Assembly (NCBI GenBank): GCA_963969495.1 | Contig: OZ018324.1 | Coordinates: 144,507,855 to 144,571,854, forward strand | Length of the DNA stretch: 64,000 nucleotides | Source of the DNA: Ceratothoa steindachneri | Lineage: Eukaryota; Arthropoda; Malacostraca; Isopoda; Cymothoidae | Direction: 5' to 3' | Shown: positions 21,784 to 32,519 of the stretch, in pieces | Numbering within the stretch: position 1 is the first letter of the stretch | Layout: each line of letters opens with the position of its first letter | The notes under the pieces: generated by a model | What the model was told of the DNA's origin: nothing | The model's database searches: none | Seen by the model: only the letters and a program-made list of their open reading frames with translations | Program-made: the position numbers and the translations under genes

Positions 21784-22790
21784 TCAGAGTTCTTCAGACC
21801 GCTTAGCCGCCCTTATGTTGGACTTCACTTTCCTGGCTAGCCTCCGGTATTCGTTAAAGTCACCTGATATCTTCGATTGCCGGTACACATTTCTCTTTTC
21901 CCTAAGCAGTTAGCCGATTTCTCGATTAAATCACTTGGGTTGAACAGAAGACCGACGAGGGCATTTCAGAGGGATAAAACGCGATTGAAGACTCGTGAAT
22001 GTGGTTTTGAAACTGTTCTACTAGTCTTTAACAGCCTCGCACACTTCTAGCCTTGCGTCAGTCAGTCCAGCACAAAGACCTGCAAAGTCTGTTCTTCTCA
22101 AATCAAGTTTCCTCGATTTACTAGTTGCAGGCCCTACCTTGGGGACTTTGACTACAAATCTAATTAGTCAGTGGTCACTGCCACCGAGCTCTTTGCCAAC
22201 AGAGAGGTCCTCAACGATGTCATCCTCAGAGGTGAAAACCAAGTCGAGGATATTGTTTCCTCTCGTTGGCTCTCTCACCCATTGAGTCAGGAACTCCTAT
22301 GGTAGTGCGTTCTCGCCACAGGGTTCTCTGGTTTCCCAGTCAACATGGGTATTGAAGTCACACATGGTGATACACAGTCTGTATTTTAGAAGTTCGCCTA
22401 ACAGCTGGTACAGACTGCTGTCCTGTTCTAAGAGTTGGACAGGGGGTATGTAAAGCACTAGGGTCCTGTATTTAGAAGGACTTATCTCTAGGTCAACACC
22501 TAGTAGTTCATGGTCAGATACGATGTTGTAATTCGTCGAGTTGAGAGTATCCTTGACATACAACATCACACCACCACCCTCTCTGTATTGCCTATCTTTC
22601 AGGAAGAGCTGGTAACCGGGAATCGTGAATTCACCTTCAAAATCTCGGCTTTAGGTTTTTATCCACGACTCCGTTATGGCCACCATCTCAGGTTCTTCTG
22701 TTGCTACGAGGCTACAGAGCTCAAGAAACTTATTCCTGATTGACCTCGCATTGAACAGAAGAACTTTGAGGGAGTCCCTGAGTGTAGGAC
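21784..22790 (-). pseudogene. CR1 endonuclease (EEP) domain, broken
   Basis: The endonuclease starts at the end of the esterase frame with LKVLLFNARSIRNKFLELC and EMVAITESWIKT, which include the metal-binding N and E. It continues in another frame with MMLYVKDTLNSTNYN, GVDLEISPSKYRTLVLY and CDFNTHVDWE, the DxN motif. The part nearer 21784-22290 is interrupted by several stops. The enzyme makes the target-site nick for retrotransposition; this copy cannot. Confidence 0.72.
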
Positions 22791-23460
22791 TCCCTACGCT
22801 CTTTCGTTTCCCGGCCTTTTTTGTGCAACAGTACCCCTCTTTGCCACATTTAAGAAGGTCGTTTTTTGGAGAGACACGGGCATATTGTCTTACGTCCGCC
22901 TTTACTCTGGGTTGGACGCTCCTCTGCGCCCGCTCCACGACATCCTGGATCAAGTTCCAGAGTACAGCCTCTACCTTGAATGAAAGGTGCACTCCGTTCC
23001 TTTGGTAGAGGTCGTTTTGACCGTAAAAGGTGCGGTAAGGGTCCAGAAAGAAGACCTTCTCCGCTGTATAGAGGTCGGACAGGCGCTGATTCAAGGTCAC
23101 GTTCCTTGAGTGAGCTGTCCGGCTAGGACCTTTTCTTGGGAGCATCCCTACAACGACCCGTTTGCGAGTTCTCAATCCGCAGTCTTCCATAGCTCCCATG
23201 ACCGTGCTGAGAATTTTCTCGCTGAGGCCTACTTTGCCTCCTCGGAGATAAAGGTCATTTCCACTCACCATCAGGGCAAAGACTGAATTCTCGGAGCTCT
23301 GAGATTTCTCAGCCTCTACCCGGATGTGGTGGTTTTCCTGTCCTGGTTGGCAGCATACTTTCACACTAATGCGAAGGCTGGCCACTAGCAGGGGCTGAAA
23401 ACCTCGTGCTTGGGAATCGCCCACAAGGGTGACCCTCGGACATTTCCCTGCAGAGGTTTA
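22791..23460 (-). CDS. CR1 ORF1 SGNH esterase domain
   Basis: The frame opens with RVTLVGDSQARGF (block I, nucleophilic Ser) and carries VFALMVSGNDLYL (block III, GND) and YQRNGVHLSFKVEA (block V; Asp is replaced by Asn before the catalytic His, which may impair activity). Between them is VVVGMLPRKGPSR. It runs without a stop into the endonuclease start, so in this copy esterase and endonuclease share one frame. A stop 15 codons upstream of GDS separates it from the coiled-coil part of ORF1, pointing to a frame change around 23460. Confidence 0.75.
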
Positions 23461-23539
23461 AGGCTTTCCTTCCGGAAGCGAACTCTCGGTTCCCTCTTTC
23501 TACTCCATCTTATTTTTCTTGATCTTCTTTTTCTTCTTT

Positions 23540-24036
23540 TTCTTTTTCTTATTCATCTTTTCCCCCCTATCTTCCTTTGTTATATACTCTTTTGTTTCTA
23601 CCTTTTCTTCTTCTGCTTCTACTTTATCTTCTGTTTCAACTTTCTCTTCTTCCTTCTTTTTCCCTTCTTTTTCTTTTTCTTATCTGGTTTATTCATTGTA
23701 GCATGCGGACCTAGCTCTGGGAGTAATACTGCAGATGCAGTGTTTACTACAGGGCTTGAGGTTAGCTCTGCTATCCTGACCTCGAGCCTGCGAATCAGTC
23801 CCGCATGTTCCAATTCCAGGCTCTTTATTTTCTCCTCCAACTTCCTAGACCTCTCCTCGGATGCACTGCAGGTTTCTTTTAACTCCTTGATTTGGCCGTT
23901 TATAATGCAATCGGTGCAGGAACTTGGATGGTGGCATTATGAATAACACCCCTCTTGAAAGTCCACACACCACTTATCTATCTGGCATATTGCGCACGTG
24001 TATTTGAGTGCTCTTGGTCCTTTCTTGCCGGTCATT
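23540..24036 (-). pseudogene. CR1 ORF1 N-terminus: Cys finger, coiled coil, Lys tract
   Basis: An ATG at about 24034 starts MTGKKGPRALKYTCAICQ then IDKWCVDFQEGCYS, a Cys-rich finger like that at the N-terminus of CR1 ORF1, ending in a stop. Further on (23619-23840) comes a heptad-rich coiled coil, MEEKIKSLELEHAGLIRRLE, and a run of Lys and Arg (PDKKKKKKGKRRKKR), suited to RNA binding. The T-rich stretch 23515-23690 is the complement of this Lys/Glu-rich coding region. The plus-strand frame 23410-23946 is its shadow. Confidence 0.62.
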
Positions 24037-24550
24037 TTGAACACTCTATGACAGTAGAAGCTTGGCGACCAATCAGTAAATGAAAAAAAGGGGGGTGGCG
24101 ATTTCACCCCGCGTGAGTCGCTCCCGCCTATCCTTTGGCGACTTTTCGGATCTTTCAGAAGGTACGCTCCATGTGATGTTGTTCGTCCGACCGAATCTTC
24201 AAACCTCGGTGTGCCGTGGCTCCCAACCAAGCAGCACTGACGGTCCCCAAAGGGCCATCGATTTCTCACCAGGTGAACAACGGAGTAGCGTTCAATGGAT
24301 ATCCCGCCACATCAAGAGACTCGACCCAAGGCTTTTTATTGGCCTGGCAACCAACCTGGGAACAAAGGGCCATCACCTCAGACCGATGTTACCAGAGGCA
24401 CCCGTCAACGGCCTCTGGGAATGATCAATAATTACGCGCCAGGGAAGGGGTTAATGGGGCACTACCCTCATCCCATTCATCGTGCGCCAACGCCTAGGAC
24501 ACCTCTATTCCTAGTCTTTCGCAACCAGTGAGCGTCGATTGGCGTTCTTT

Positions 24551-24889
24551 ATAGAGGTTCCAAAGCCTCTCTTCTGACGCATGAGGTAGCTGCCAGGTCC
24601 TTATATTTAGAAAGATGGAAAAAGGGTAAGAGTGACATGATAGTAGTAGGTGGTTTTTTAATTGTTGTTTTTTTGTTTTTGTATAATAAGTGGAAGAGAT
24701 AGGATAAAAGTGAAAAAGGAGAAGGATAGAGTAGAAAAATAAAAGACGCACTGAGTCTGGAACCTAGTTTCTGACCAAATCAACAAGGGAAGCCCTACCA
24801 GGGGTATCCAGAAGAGATGTACCACCGCCGACATAGCTTGAAAAGTCAAAGGTACACACAAGCTCTCTTCCCGCGACAAGGGGGTGTCA
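24551..24889. other. Junction between CR1 5' region and minisatellite
   Basis: No coding frame is supported. It may contain the rest of the CR1 5' untranslated region or unrelated insertion sequence. Confidence 0.4.
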
Positions 24890-25480
24890 CCTCTCCCTCT
24901 ACTTTCTTGCAAGAGAGAGAGAAGAGTGAGCGGAGAGATTGGGAGGGAGTAGTACATAAGTAGAGAAAGAAACGAGGATGAGTAGAGGAAAGTGTGAGAG
25001 GTAGATGAGCACAAGAAGAAAAAACGAGAGAGTCGTATTTCTGAGTAACTGGGAGAGAGTGTTGCATAAGGTGAGAAGGAAGCGTGAATTAGTAGTATAA
25101 AGATTCAGTGATAGATGAGCATGAAAAGAAAAACGAGAATGGAGTGAGCGGACATATTGGGAGAGAGTAGTGCGCAGGGAGAGAAAGAAACGAGGATGAG
25201 TAGAGGAAAGAGTGAGAGAAAGATGAGCACAAAAAGAAAAATAAGAGAGTGGGAGAGTGTCGAACACAAGGAAAGAAAGAAGGGAAGAGTGATAGGACAG
25301 AGACAGAGAGGCGATTTTAGCACAGGGAGAGAAAGAAGGAGAGAGTAGAACCCTAGGCGAGAAAGAAAGAAAGATGAGAGAGTGAAATGTGTATGAAAGA
25401 GATGAGCATAAAACGAGAAAGAAGCTAGAATAAGGAAGAAGAGAAAGCGGGAGATAGTTGGGCACGCCGAGATAAATAGA
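24890..25480. repeat. GA-rich minisatellite, ~110-bp unit, right block
   Basis: Same unit as 19061-19945: GGGAGAGAGTAGTGCGCAGG, AACGAGGATGAGTAGAGGAA and GAGTGAGCGGA blocks recur about five times. The long minus frames here are compositional. Confidence 0.88.
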
Positions 25481-25771
25481 AAGAGGGAGAATGGCATCAC
25501 AATCGTTATGAGGGTTTCTCTTCGCCCCACGTCCGCACCTTCCTTCCTGGCTAATAAGAAAATGACCTTGCAAAGGTTCTTCCTCTCCTGATCCCTTAGA
25601 ATTGCCATTAATTTCCAATCTACAGTTCTCCTGCTAGCTACTTACCCCCAGTTCCTTCCCCGATGGTTCATACCTTTGCAAGCAGTCACCAGCCAGATGG
25701 GCGGTAACCCCCCCCCCTCCCCAGTTCGGACCCGTTAATTAACCAATCTCAATCGATCTCTTTTCCCCCAG
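25481..25771. other. Intron end and acceptor tract
   Basis: No gene is seen. The last part (TCTCTTTTCCCCCAG) is the polypyrimidine tract and acceptor of the exon at 25772. Confidence 0.5.
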
Positions 25772-25994
25772 ATTAGCTTCTACTGCAAGATGGAGACCGA
25801 ATACCGAATCGTGGGGGGTAGCTCTGCCCCTCCGCCTCCGGGGTTGGGGAAGTGGCGGCAGAGTAACATATTCAAGGGGCTGAACCCAAATTCCAACTAC
25901 ACAGTTTCATGGCGAAATCGATACCGCCATGAACAGAGCAAACGGTTCTCTCGATGGTCCTCCACTGGTACTGAGGAAGTGCTCGTATCAGGAG
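25772..25994 (+). CDS. FN3 receptor gene: exon completing an FN3 domain
   Basis: The acceptor is TTTTCCCCCAG and the donor is GGAG|GTGGGT. The 223-bp exon begins in phase 0, matching the end at 17175, and ends in phase 1. It reads ISFYCKMETEYRIVGG, a Pro-rich SSAPPPPGLGKW, then IFKGLNPNSNYTVSWRNRY and RFSRWSSTGTEEVLVSG. The block LxPxxxYxVxW...Y followed by S.WS is the hallmark of FN3 strands E, F and G. Asn in NYT is a possible N-glycosylation site. Its last base plus the first two of 26658 form a Gly codon. Confidence 0.78.
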
Positions 25995-26160
25995 GTGGGT
26001 AGAGGCGATTCTTTCCCAGATACTTGCCTAATTTTTTCCTCCCACAAGGGGGGAGGGGGATTTAGCCGCCATCTGTAGGATTGCAGGCCCCTCCTCGGCC
26101 TCAACCCAGCCGGGTAGACCTGAGGCTATGTATCTTCTACACAATTTCACTTTTATCTTG

Positions 26161-26335
<175 letters not shown>

Positions 26336-26657
26336 TTCATGAACCCAAATAGCCATTTCTGTCTTATCCCATCCAATATGACCAATTCAGCCCTTTTCAC
26401 TATCTATCAAATTGACATATTCTGCTTTATATTAGACCATTAAATAACCAATTCTGCCTTTTTCATTAACCACCCCAATAGCCATTTCTGTTTTTTCCCC
26501 TCCTGTATGGCCAATTCAGCTCTTTTCAATATCAAAATGACCAATTCAGCTTTGATTAGACAGCCAATTTTGCCCTTTTCGCTTATCTCTACAATTTCAA
26601 TTTCTGCCTTTTCCCTCCAAAATGGCTAATTCATAGACACTTTTCTTGCCTTTAAAG

Positions 26658-26755
26658 GATTCTTCGGGAGTAACTATAGAGAGAGTCGGAATTTACCCCA
26701 GTTCAAACTCTTCTTCACAGACTCCAAAATCAAAGAAACCCGATTTCGTGTAGAG
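26658..26755 (+). CDS. FN3 receptor gene: exon for first half of a domain
   Basis: The acceptor is TTGCCTTTAAAG and the donor is GAG|GTGAGT. Two leading bases complete the Gly codon from 25994, then it reads FFGSNYRESRNLPQF and KLFFTDSKIKETRFRVE, ending in phase 0. The 98-bp length and the phases (1 in, 0 out) are identical to those of the exon at 17078. That suggests a repeated two-exon plan per domain. It is followed by the phase-0 exon at 31918. Confidence 0.65.
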
Positions 26756-28308
26756 GTGAGTTGGGATTGATTTCATATTCAACGGTAGAAACTGAAAGAG
26801 ATATCAAATTGATTCATAGGCATATTAGTTGAACGTTTTATTGTTTCTTATGTAATTAAAACACAGAAGTGAAAATTAAAAAGGGTGTCTCCTCTTTAAA
26901 GCTTTGGATTGGTTTGTGAAAGGGTGATGATGACTCGTAAAGTGGAAATATATTTAAGGTAGTTGCCAAAATTAATTATATCATATTTTTCCAATTTTTT
27001 TAGATAAAGGTGAGTTAACTATGACATCATTATTTATATATTCTATAAATCCTCGAATAGTTTGGGATAACTGCCGCTAGGTTTTGCTGTGCTGTGTTGA
27101 CAAGTAATAATATTTTTCATAACACGTTAGGTTGCTAATTTTTTCATAGCGATAAAAAAAAATAGCCAAATTTCCAATGTAGGAAATTTGTCAACCCTCT
27201 ATCGAAACAAAACCGTTTTAAATTGTTTCGACAGTACTGCTTAAAATAACGTAAAAAGTAACTAAATTTCATTTATTTTATTGATAAACGCCTTATTTAG
27301 TTCCTTTATAACTAAATACACCCCCAAAACCACATCTCTTATCAAATAATAATGAATTAAATTTTCCCTGAACGAAATTCAGTGTAAAGTATGACATGTT
27401 AATTGTGGCAACAATATATTATAGCACGTGTAATCAAAGGAGATTACTTAGGGCACAGACCGAATGGCTGCGCGCCTCTCCAGAACAGAGATAACTTCAA
27501 TTATCGGACGCTCGTGATGGTGGGAATCATACAAAACCCAAGTGGAGGATGTCTGATCCTGCTACACTAGGCACCGCCTTGAGTGAAAATAGCAAACATA
27601 GGACAATAATGCCTGCGTGTAATGGAAGTACACAATCATCGAGAACTTGCTACATATTCTTTTGTAACGAAAGCCCTTCTTCCCGTGCAAATTAAGTCAT
27701 ATTCGTTCAGGTACTTCAGTGGATTGTACACATAATTATTTCATTATTACATATTTACTTCGTGAAAAGGTTGAAACTTTGTGTTCAGGGGGAGATATTT
27801 GCATTCACAGCTTTGCTTAAAAGAGTTTTAAAGTTTAACTGGTTTCGAAGCCAAATTTCAAAGGTTTTACATTCAACAGCTTACAATAGTAAGGAAAAGG
27901 CAATATAAAGGAATAGGAAAAGGGGCAAAGAGAAAATAATAAAGTAAGCGAGTTGCCAACAGCTTCACGCTTCGCTGGACCACTGTTGGCAAACGGCGAA
28001 TCCACTCGGCCATCCTGAGTCTCAAAAAAGACTCATTCAAGCGAAGCTTTTAAACCGCTCGCCTGCACTTCTCATACGCTAGAATGGTATGCGATTAGTA
28101 AAGCAAGGAGTAGCGACCTTAACACTGTAACGGTCACGACTGGGGGACGCTCTTTATTGCTTGCTTGGCGTGGGTGAAGAGCTACTCATTGCTATACTAA
28201 CCGCAGTAAAACATCTAACTGTAGTTTGTTAAGGAAATGCTTCGAGTGATAATTCACTTCATCTTTGGGAAAAAAATTCAGAAGTACAGTGAATATTTGG
28301 GATCATTA
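26756..28308. other. Intron sequence with a tRNA-Leu-like head near 27990-28020
   Basis: A/T-rich and without coding signal. On the minus strand 28002-28012 reads TGGCCGAGTGG within CAGGATGGCCGAGTGG, the 5' part of tRNA-Leu with its A box. No B box or cloverleaf follows, so it is at most a SINE head or a chance match. Confidence 0.4.
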
Positions 28309-28689
28309 CACTAGTTAACAATGATTTTGCTACTTAGGTATTAGCTTGTAATTTATACTAAATCGAGTATGCTTATTCGGAATCTGTAATCAGAATTGTT
28401 CTAGCACGTAAGCTTCATGAGTTACGCACATACTCTTTAGTTACTCATATGAGCAGGGTTGCTTCGGCTACCGTAGTGAGAGGATGTGTTGTGTGTGTTT
28501 GATTCCTGCGTTACACTCCTGCTTCATCACGTTGTCAAATTTAGCCATTATAGTAGTGGTGTTGAAACGTTATTTACATACAGTGATTAATTGCATTTTT
28601 CTTTCAGATTTATCTCTCAATTAATTTGTAAATGAAATAAGATTGTACAAAAGTATATAACAGGATATATACAAAATAGGTGGTAAACA

Positions 28690-29640
28690 TGAATCCGCAA
28701 GGATGTATAAATAGCCCAGAAAACTTTTGTTATATCTGTGGAAGATATACTCCACCAACCAGCGGAAAAATTTAGCTAAAAGAGTGAAAACTGCATACAA
28801 TTATTATTTTGGTTGTAAAGTTGGTGACCAAGACAAGCCCTGGGCACCTCGCAAATCTTGCATTGTGTGTTATACGGGGCTCACACAGTGGTTAAATGGC
28901 AAACGAAAGGGTATGCCTTTTGTTGTACCAGATTGTAAGTCAGCTAGAAAACCAGTCTCCCATAATATGGAGATGCCAATCCCAGTTCCTCTATCAGCTA
29001 GTGCAGTTAAAGAAGATGATTCATCGCCCTAAGAGGAGAATAATAATGACGATAAAATGTATGAGGGTGATTCTAAGGAAAAGAAGACCCAGTTGATAAA
29101 TCAAGAAAGATTGAATGATTTGGTGAGGGATTTGTCATTGTCAAAGGAGAACGCAGAACTGTTGGGTTCCAGACTACAGCAATGGAATCTTATAGAGGAC
29201 GGTGCAAAAATATCTACTTTCCGTAAACGCCATGAGGCCTTAGCTGTCTTCTATAAATAAGAAGATGATGCTTGTTTCTGTACTGATGTTAATGGCCTCA
29301 TGAATCAGCTAGGAAACGAGCATTTACCTAATGAATAGAGGCTATTCATCGATGCAAGCCCTGCTAGCCTCAAAGCTGTGTTGCTACACAATGCTAGCAA
29401 AAAACTTTCAATTCCTGTCGCACTTATTGTTGGGATGATAGAGACATATGAGTCAATGAAATTTATTGTGAAAGGTGTTCAATACTCGCATGATAAGTAT
29501 AATATATATGGTGATCTAAAGGTAATTTCTTTACTTCTTGGACTGCAGCTAGGATATATAAAAAATATGTTCTTCTTATGCCTATGAAACAGCCTTGATG
29601 ACAGGGATCATTATATTGTCAAAAAGTGGCCCGAAAGAGA
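28690..29640 (+). pseudogene. Orphan transposase-like protein, copy 2, N-terminal part
   Basis: An ATG at 28689-28691 starts MNPQGCINSPENFCYICGR, followed after a stop by YNYYFGCKVGDQDKPWAP and KSCIVCYTGLTQWLNGKRK, the same Cys-rich layout as copy 1. Further on come LNDLVRDLSLSKENAELLGS, RLFIDASPASLKAVLLHNAS, YNIYGDLKVISLLLGLQLGY and FFLCL. Several single-base frame changes and stops separate these pieces. The Asp of FIDAS and of GDLK correspond to those of copy 1. A mariner at 29651 cuts the frame. Confidence 0.65.
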
Positions 29641-29650
29641 AGAACACATA

Positions 29651-30583
29651 CGAGGGGCGGTCAATAAGTTTTGCAATTCGGATATAAGGAAACGAGATAT
29701 GAAGAAAATTATTTTATTATTTTTCAATATAACTACCCTCGACTTCAATGCACTTGCGCCACTTGTCCCTGAGGCTTCGAATTCCCGACAACCAGAAATC
29801 TCCCGACTGCTGTTCAATCCACTCCTGGACGGCGAGCTGGACATTTTCATCGTCCCCAAACCGGCGTCCACGTAGTGCAGCCTTGAGCTGGCGGAATAAA
29901 AAGTAGTCGCTAGGGGCCAGATCTGGACTGTAGGGGGGATGGTTGAGCTCCTTGAAACCGCACTCACGCAGAGCAGCTTGTGCAACTCTGGCCTTGTGGA
30001 CTTTCACGACGTTGAAGTCGATCATAGGGCGTGAGGTTTCTATGGACCCAACGGGCAGAAACCTTGGTCATGGCCAAATTGTCGTGGAGGATGTTGATAA
30101 CACTTCTATGTGATATTCCAAGTTCTTACTCGATTTCTTCGACCTTCACCCGTCGATTTTCGAGGATCCTCCTCTCCACACGGGCCACATTGTCCTCGTT
30201 GGTTACGTCTGACGAGCGTCCTGGCCGGGTTCATCTCCTAGGGACTCACGACCATGGCGGGACTTCCTATTCCAGCGATCAATGGTTGTATAGGAAGGGG
30301 CGGTGTCGGTGTACACTGCAACCATGCGTTCATGGATCTCTTTTGCATTCTTGCCTTCCTTGGTCAAAAATTTGATCACTGCGCGGTACTCAACCTTCTC
30401 CAATGTTGAAAATTTTGTGACTGACGATCTGCGATCAGCTACTGCTTCAAAAAAATAGACGAGGCAGGAGCGTGCGGCTGCAGGTCCTGACTTGTGATAA
30501 CTTGTCCTAACTCCCCCACAAACAACCATCCCCCTTCCTCTGTTTCGCCCTACCGATTCGCAAAACTTATTGACCACCCCTTG
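29651..30583 (-). mobile_element. Internally deleted mariner element
   Basis: The ends are inverted copies of CGAGGGGCGGTCAATAAGTT (left) and CAAGGGGTGGTCAATAAGTT (right, reversed), each flanked by the TA target duplication at 29649-29650 and 30584-30585. At 933 bp it is shorter than an autonomous mariner (about 1.3 kb). It inserted into transposon copy 2, so it is the younger of the two. Confidence 0.87.
29717..30460 (-). pseudogene. Mariner transposase with the catalytic core deleted
   Basis: The N-terminal DNA-binding part survives: TLEKVEYRAVIKFLTKEGKN, IHERMVAVYTDTAPSYTTID and RWNRKSRHGRESL, then a second helix-turn-helix with ELGISHRSVINILHDNLAMT. The sequence next resumes with VHKARVAQAALRECGF and PPYSPDLAPSDYFLF, which holds the third Asp. 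The segments with the first (GDE) and second (HDNA) Asp are missing or degraded, so the protein cannot catalyse transposition. Stops and a frame change occur near 30150-30220. Confidence 0.78.
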
Positions 30584-30639
30584 TAATTGGCCGATACAAT
30601 GTGAAGCACATGCCTTTGGTACATACACAGAATACCTAC

Positions 30640-31190
30640 CTTCCACCACTTCATATCAAACTTGGCCTTATCATGAATTTTGTTAAAGCAATGGCCCATG
30701 ATTCTGATGGATTCCAGTATCTTAAAGAGAAATTTGGTGCAAAGTAAACCGATGCTAAACTTAAAGCTGGTATTTTTGTAGGGCCGGAGATAAGAGAATT
30801 GATACGTGACAGGGAGTTCAGAAATAAATTAACTCCACTTGAGTTGGCAGCATGTGATTCATTTGTCCATGAAGTGCAGAATTCTTTGGTAATCATAGGG
30901 CCGAAAACTATGAAGGACTAGTGGATAACATGCTAAAGGCCTATCAACGAATGGGGTATCGGATGTCTCTTATGATGCATTTCTTGCAGTCGCATCTAGA
31001 TTTCTTTCCATCTAATATGGGTGATATTAGTGACGAGCATTGGAAAGGTTCTACCGAGATATTGTAATGATGGAGAGCAAGTATCAAGGCCGCTTCAACG
31101 AAAACATGGTGGGTGACTACTGATGGTTCCGACAACGAAAGGATCCTATATCCACGTACAATCACAAGAGCAAGAGTCTCAAACATTTTG
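30640..31190 (+). pseudogene. Orphan transposase-like protein, copy 2, C-terminal part
   Basis: Past the mariner the + strand gives LPPLHIKLGLIMNFVKAMA, then a stop, KAGIFVGPEIRELIRDREF and NKLTPLE. A frame change then leads to fragments matching copy 1's SLKIHLLHSHLDFFPENL (here MSLMMHFLQSHLDFFPSNMG) and GRFNENMVGDY. Agreement with copy 1 over these blocks is close, but the frame is not intact. Confidence 0.62.
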
Positions 31191-31520
31191 GAAGAAATTT
31201 ATAATTAGGTGAGTACTACCTCTTTTATATGTAATACATATAATATCTGGCTCTGCAAAAGGACGTACATAATGCCAAATAGGGTGCCCCGATTTCAAAC
31301 CTTTGCCCAGAAACGTCTCATTCTTCTTAAACTCGTAATAATTATATCATTAATTGATCCAAGGTGACAAAGTGAGCCATATAGCCTAGTTGCATAACTC
31401 AGGAACCTTACGTGCTAGGGCAAATCTGAGCACAGATTTGGAATCAGCGCATCAAAGTTAGTTAGTTACAACAACATTTACTCAAGTAGCAGAGACAAAG
31501 TTAAAATTTGTTGGCTAGTG

Positions 31521-31917
31521 TTATTTATCCCCCCCTCCCGCCAGTTAATCAAGTTCCTTGAAAGTGGTGAGATAGTTTGGAACAATTAAGAGTGGTTTGT
31601 TATGCCGTCTTAGAACATCTTAAACCGATCGGCAACGTTTGGATGCCATATTTAGTTCATCTAGAGAACTATTTTAAAGAACCATTATTTTCATCCAATA
31701 TCTATGAAGCACAAACAAAGAACAAGTCCCTGTATATAAAAGGTTACTGGCCCTTATCTTAAAATATATTCGAGGATCTTGGACATTTGGGAGAAACTTA
31801 AAATATTATAAAGGTTTGTGAAAGATTCTCAGATATCCAGTCGCTAGATTTCCATCTTTCCTTTTAGAAATTATGGTTACTTTACAATAAATCTCCAAAA
31901 TCCTGTCTCTCCGTCAG
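31521..31917. other. Intron end before the exon at 31918
   Basis: No gene is seen. The last bases (ATCCTGTCTCTCCGTCAG) are a good acceptor. Confidence 0.5.
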
Positions 31918-32110
31918 TGGTATCCACGCGCGTGTTCAAATCAAGAATGGAAGAAATCTTCGAAGTGGCTCTTCACGAAGAATCCAAAAGTGGAGATAAA
32001 TGTGCAAACATATCCGCCTTTCAGTGCCATTAGAATATACGTCTTTCCCTCGACGACGGAAACAATAGGATGGCTTCAAAATTTTAACCATTATACAACT
32101 AATACTGTTG
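31918..32110 (+). CDS. FN3 receptor gene: second half of a domain
   Basis: The acceptor is CTGTCTCTCCGTCAG and the donor is GTTG|GTAAGA. The 193-bp exon starts in phase 0, as required by the end at 26755, and ends in phase 1. It reads WYPRACSNQEWKKSSKWLF, NPKVEINVQTYPPFSAIRI and YVFPSTTETIGWLQNFNHY, with no stop. Its last base plus the two leading bases of 36905 form a Glu codon. FN3 identity is weaker here than in neighbouring exons; exon phases and the alternating hydrophobic strands are the main support. Confidence 0.7.
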
Positions 32111-32519
32111 GTAAGAATGAACATTTGATTATTTCGAGGGGTTTTTTTAGTTTTAAGTTTCTTTCCCAAAGGAAGATACCAATGAAGGGTTTTCAAGTTT
32201 GGTCTCAACATATCATTCACTAAGCTTGGAGAAATAGCGTCAATGTCGCGTAGTTAAATTTGCAGTACGCCCAAGACGCACTAAGGAATTATTGTTTAAA
32301 AAAATTGACCTGTTTGGGGGGAAATGCCTTGTAACTTTGGAGTACAGGTGCTGAAAGATATCGGAATGTTCGAGAGTAGGCAACTTAGGGCAACAAAGAT
32401 GGTTCGCGGTTCGCAATCTGAGAGGTAGAGATAAGAGTAGCAATTGGCAGAACTTAATAACAGAAGAAACGAAGGTGTCTGCAAAAGGCTAATTAATCAA
32501 TAGTCTATACGAGGCAGCT

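Larger units (their letters stand above)
19955..24550 (-). mobile_element. CR1-type LINE, nearly full length, inactivated
   Basis: Reading on the minus strand gives, in order, a 5' untranslated part, a Cys-rich finger, a coiled coil with a Lys-rich tract, an SGNH esterase, an EEP endonuclease, a reverse transcriptase and its C-terminal tail. This is the CR1 order. It separates two blocks of the GA-rich minisatellite, so it most likely inserted there. The exact ends and any target duplication could not be fixed by eye. Confidence 0.8.
28309..31520 (+). mobile_element. Orphan DNA transposon, copy 2, with a mariner inside
   Basis: The left end is CACTAGTTAACAATGATTTT and the right end, reversed, is CACTAGCCAACAAATTTTAA; the latter matches the 9896 end of copy 1 over 20 bases apart from one. 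TTA lies directly outside both ends as the target duplication. Without the nested mariner (29651-30583 and its duplicated TA) it is about 2.28 kb, similar to copy 1. It is oriented opposite to copy 1 and lies in the intron between the exons at 26658 and 31918. Confidence 0.82.

Noticed and set aside
24899..25618. 239-codon minus frame
   Set aside because: Same GA-rich repeat; it has no domain and recurs with the repeat unit.
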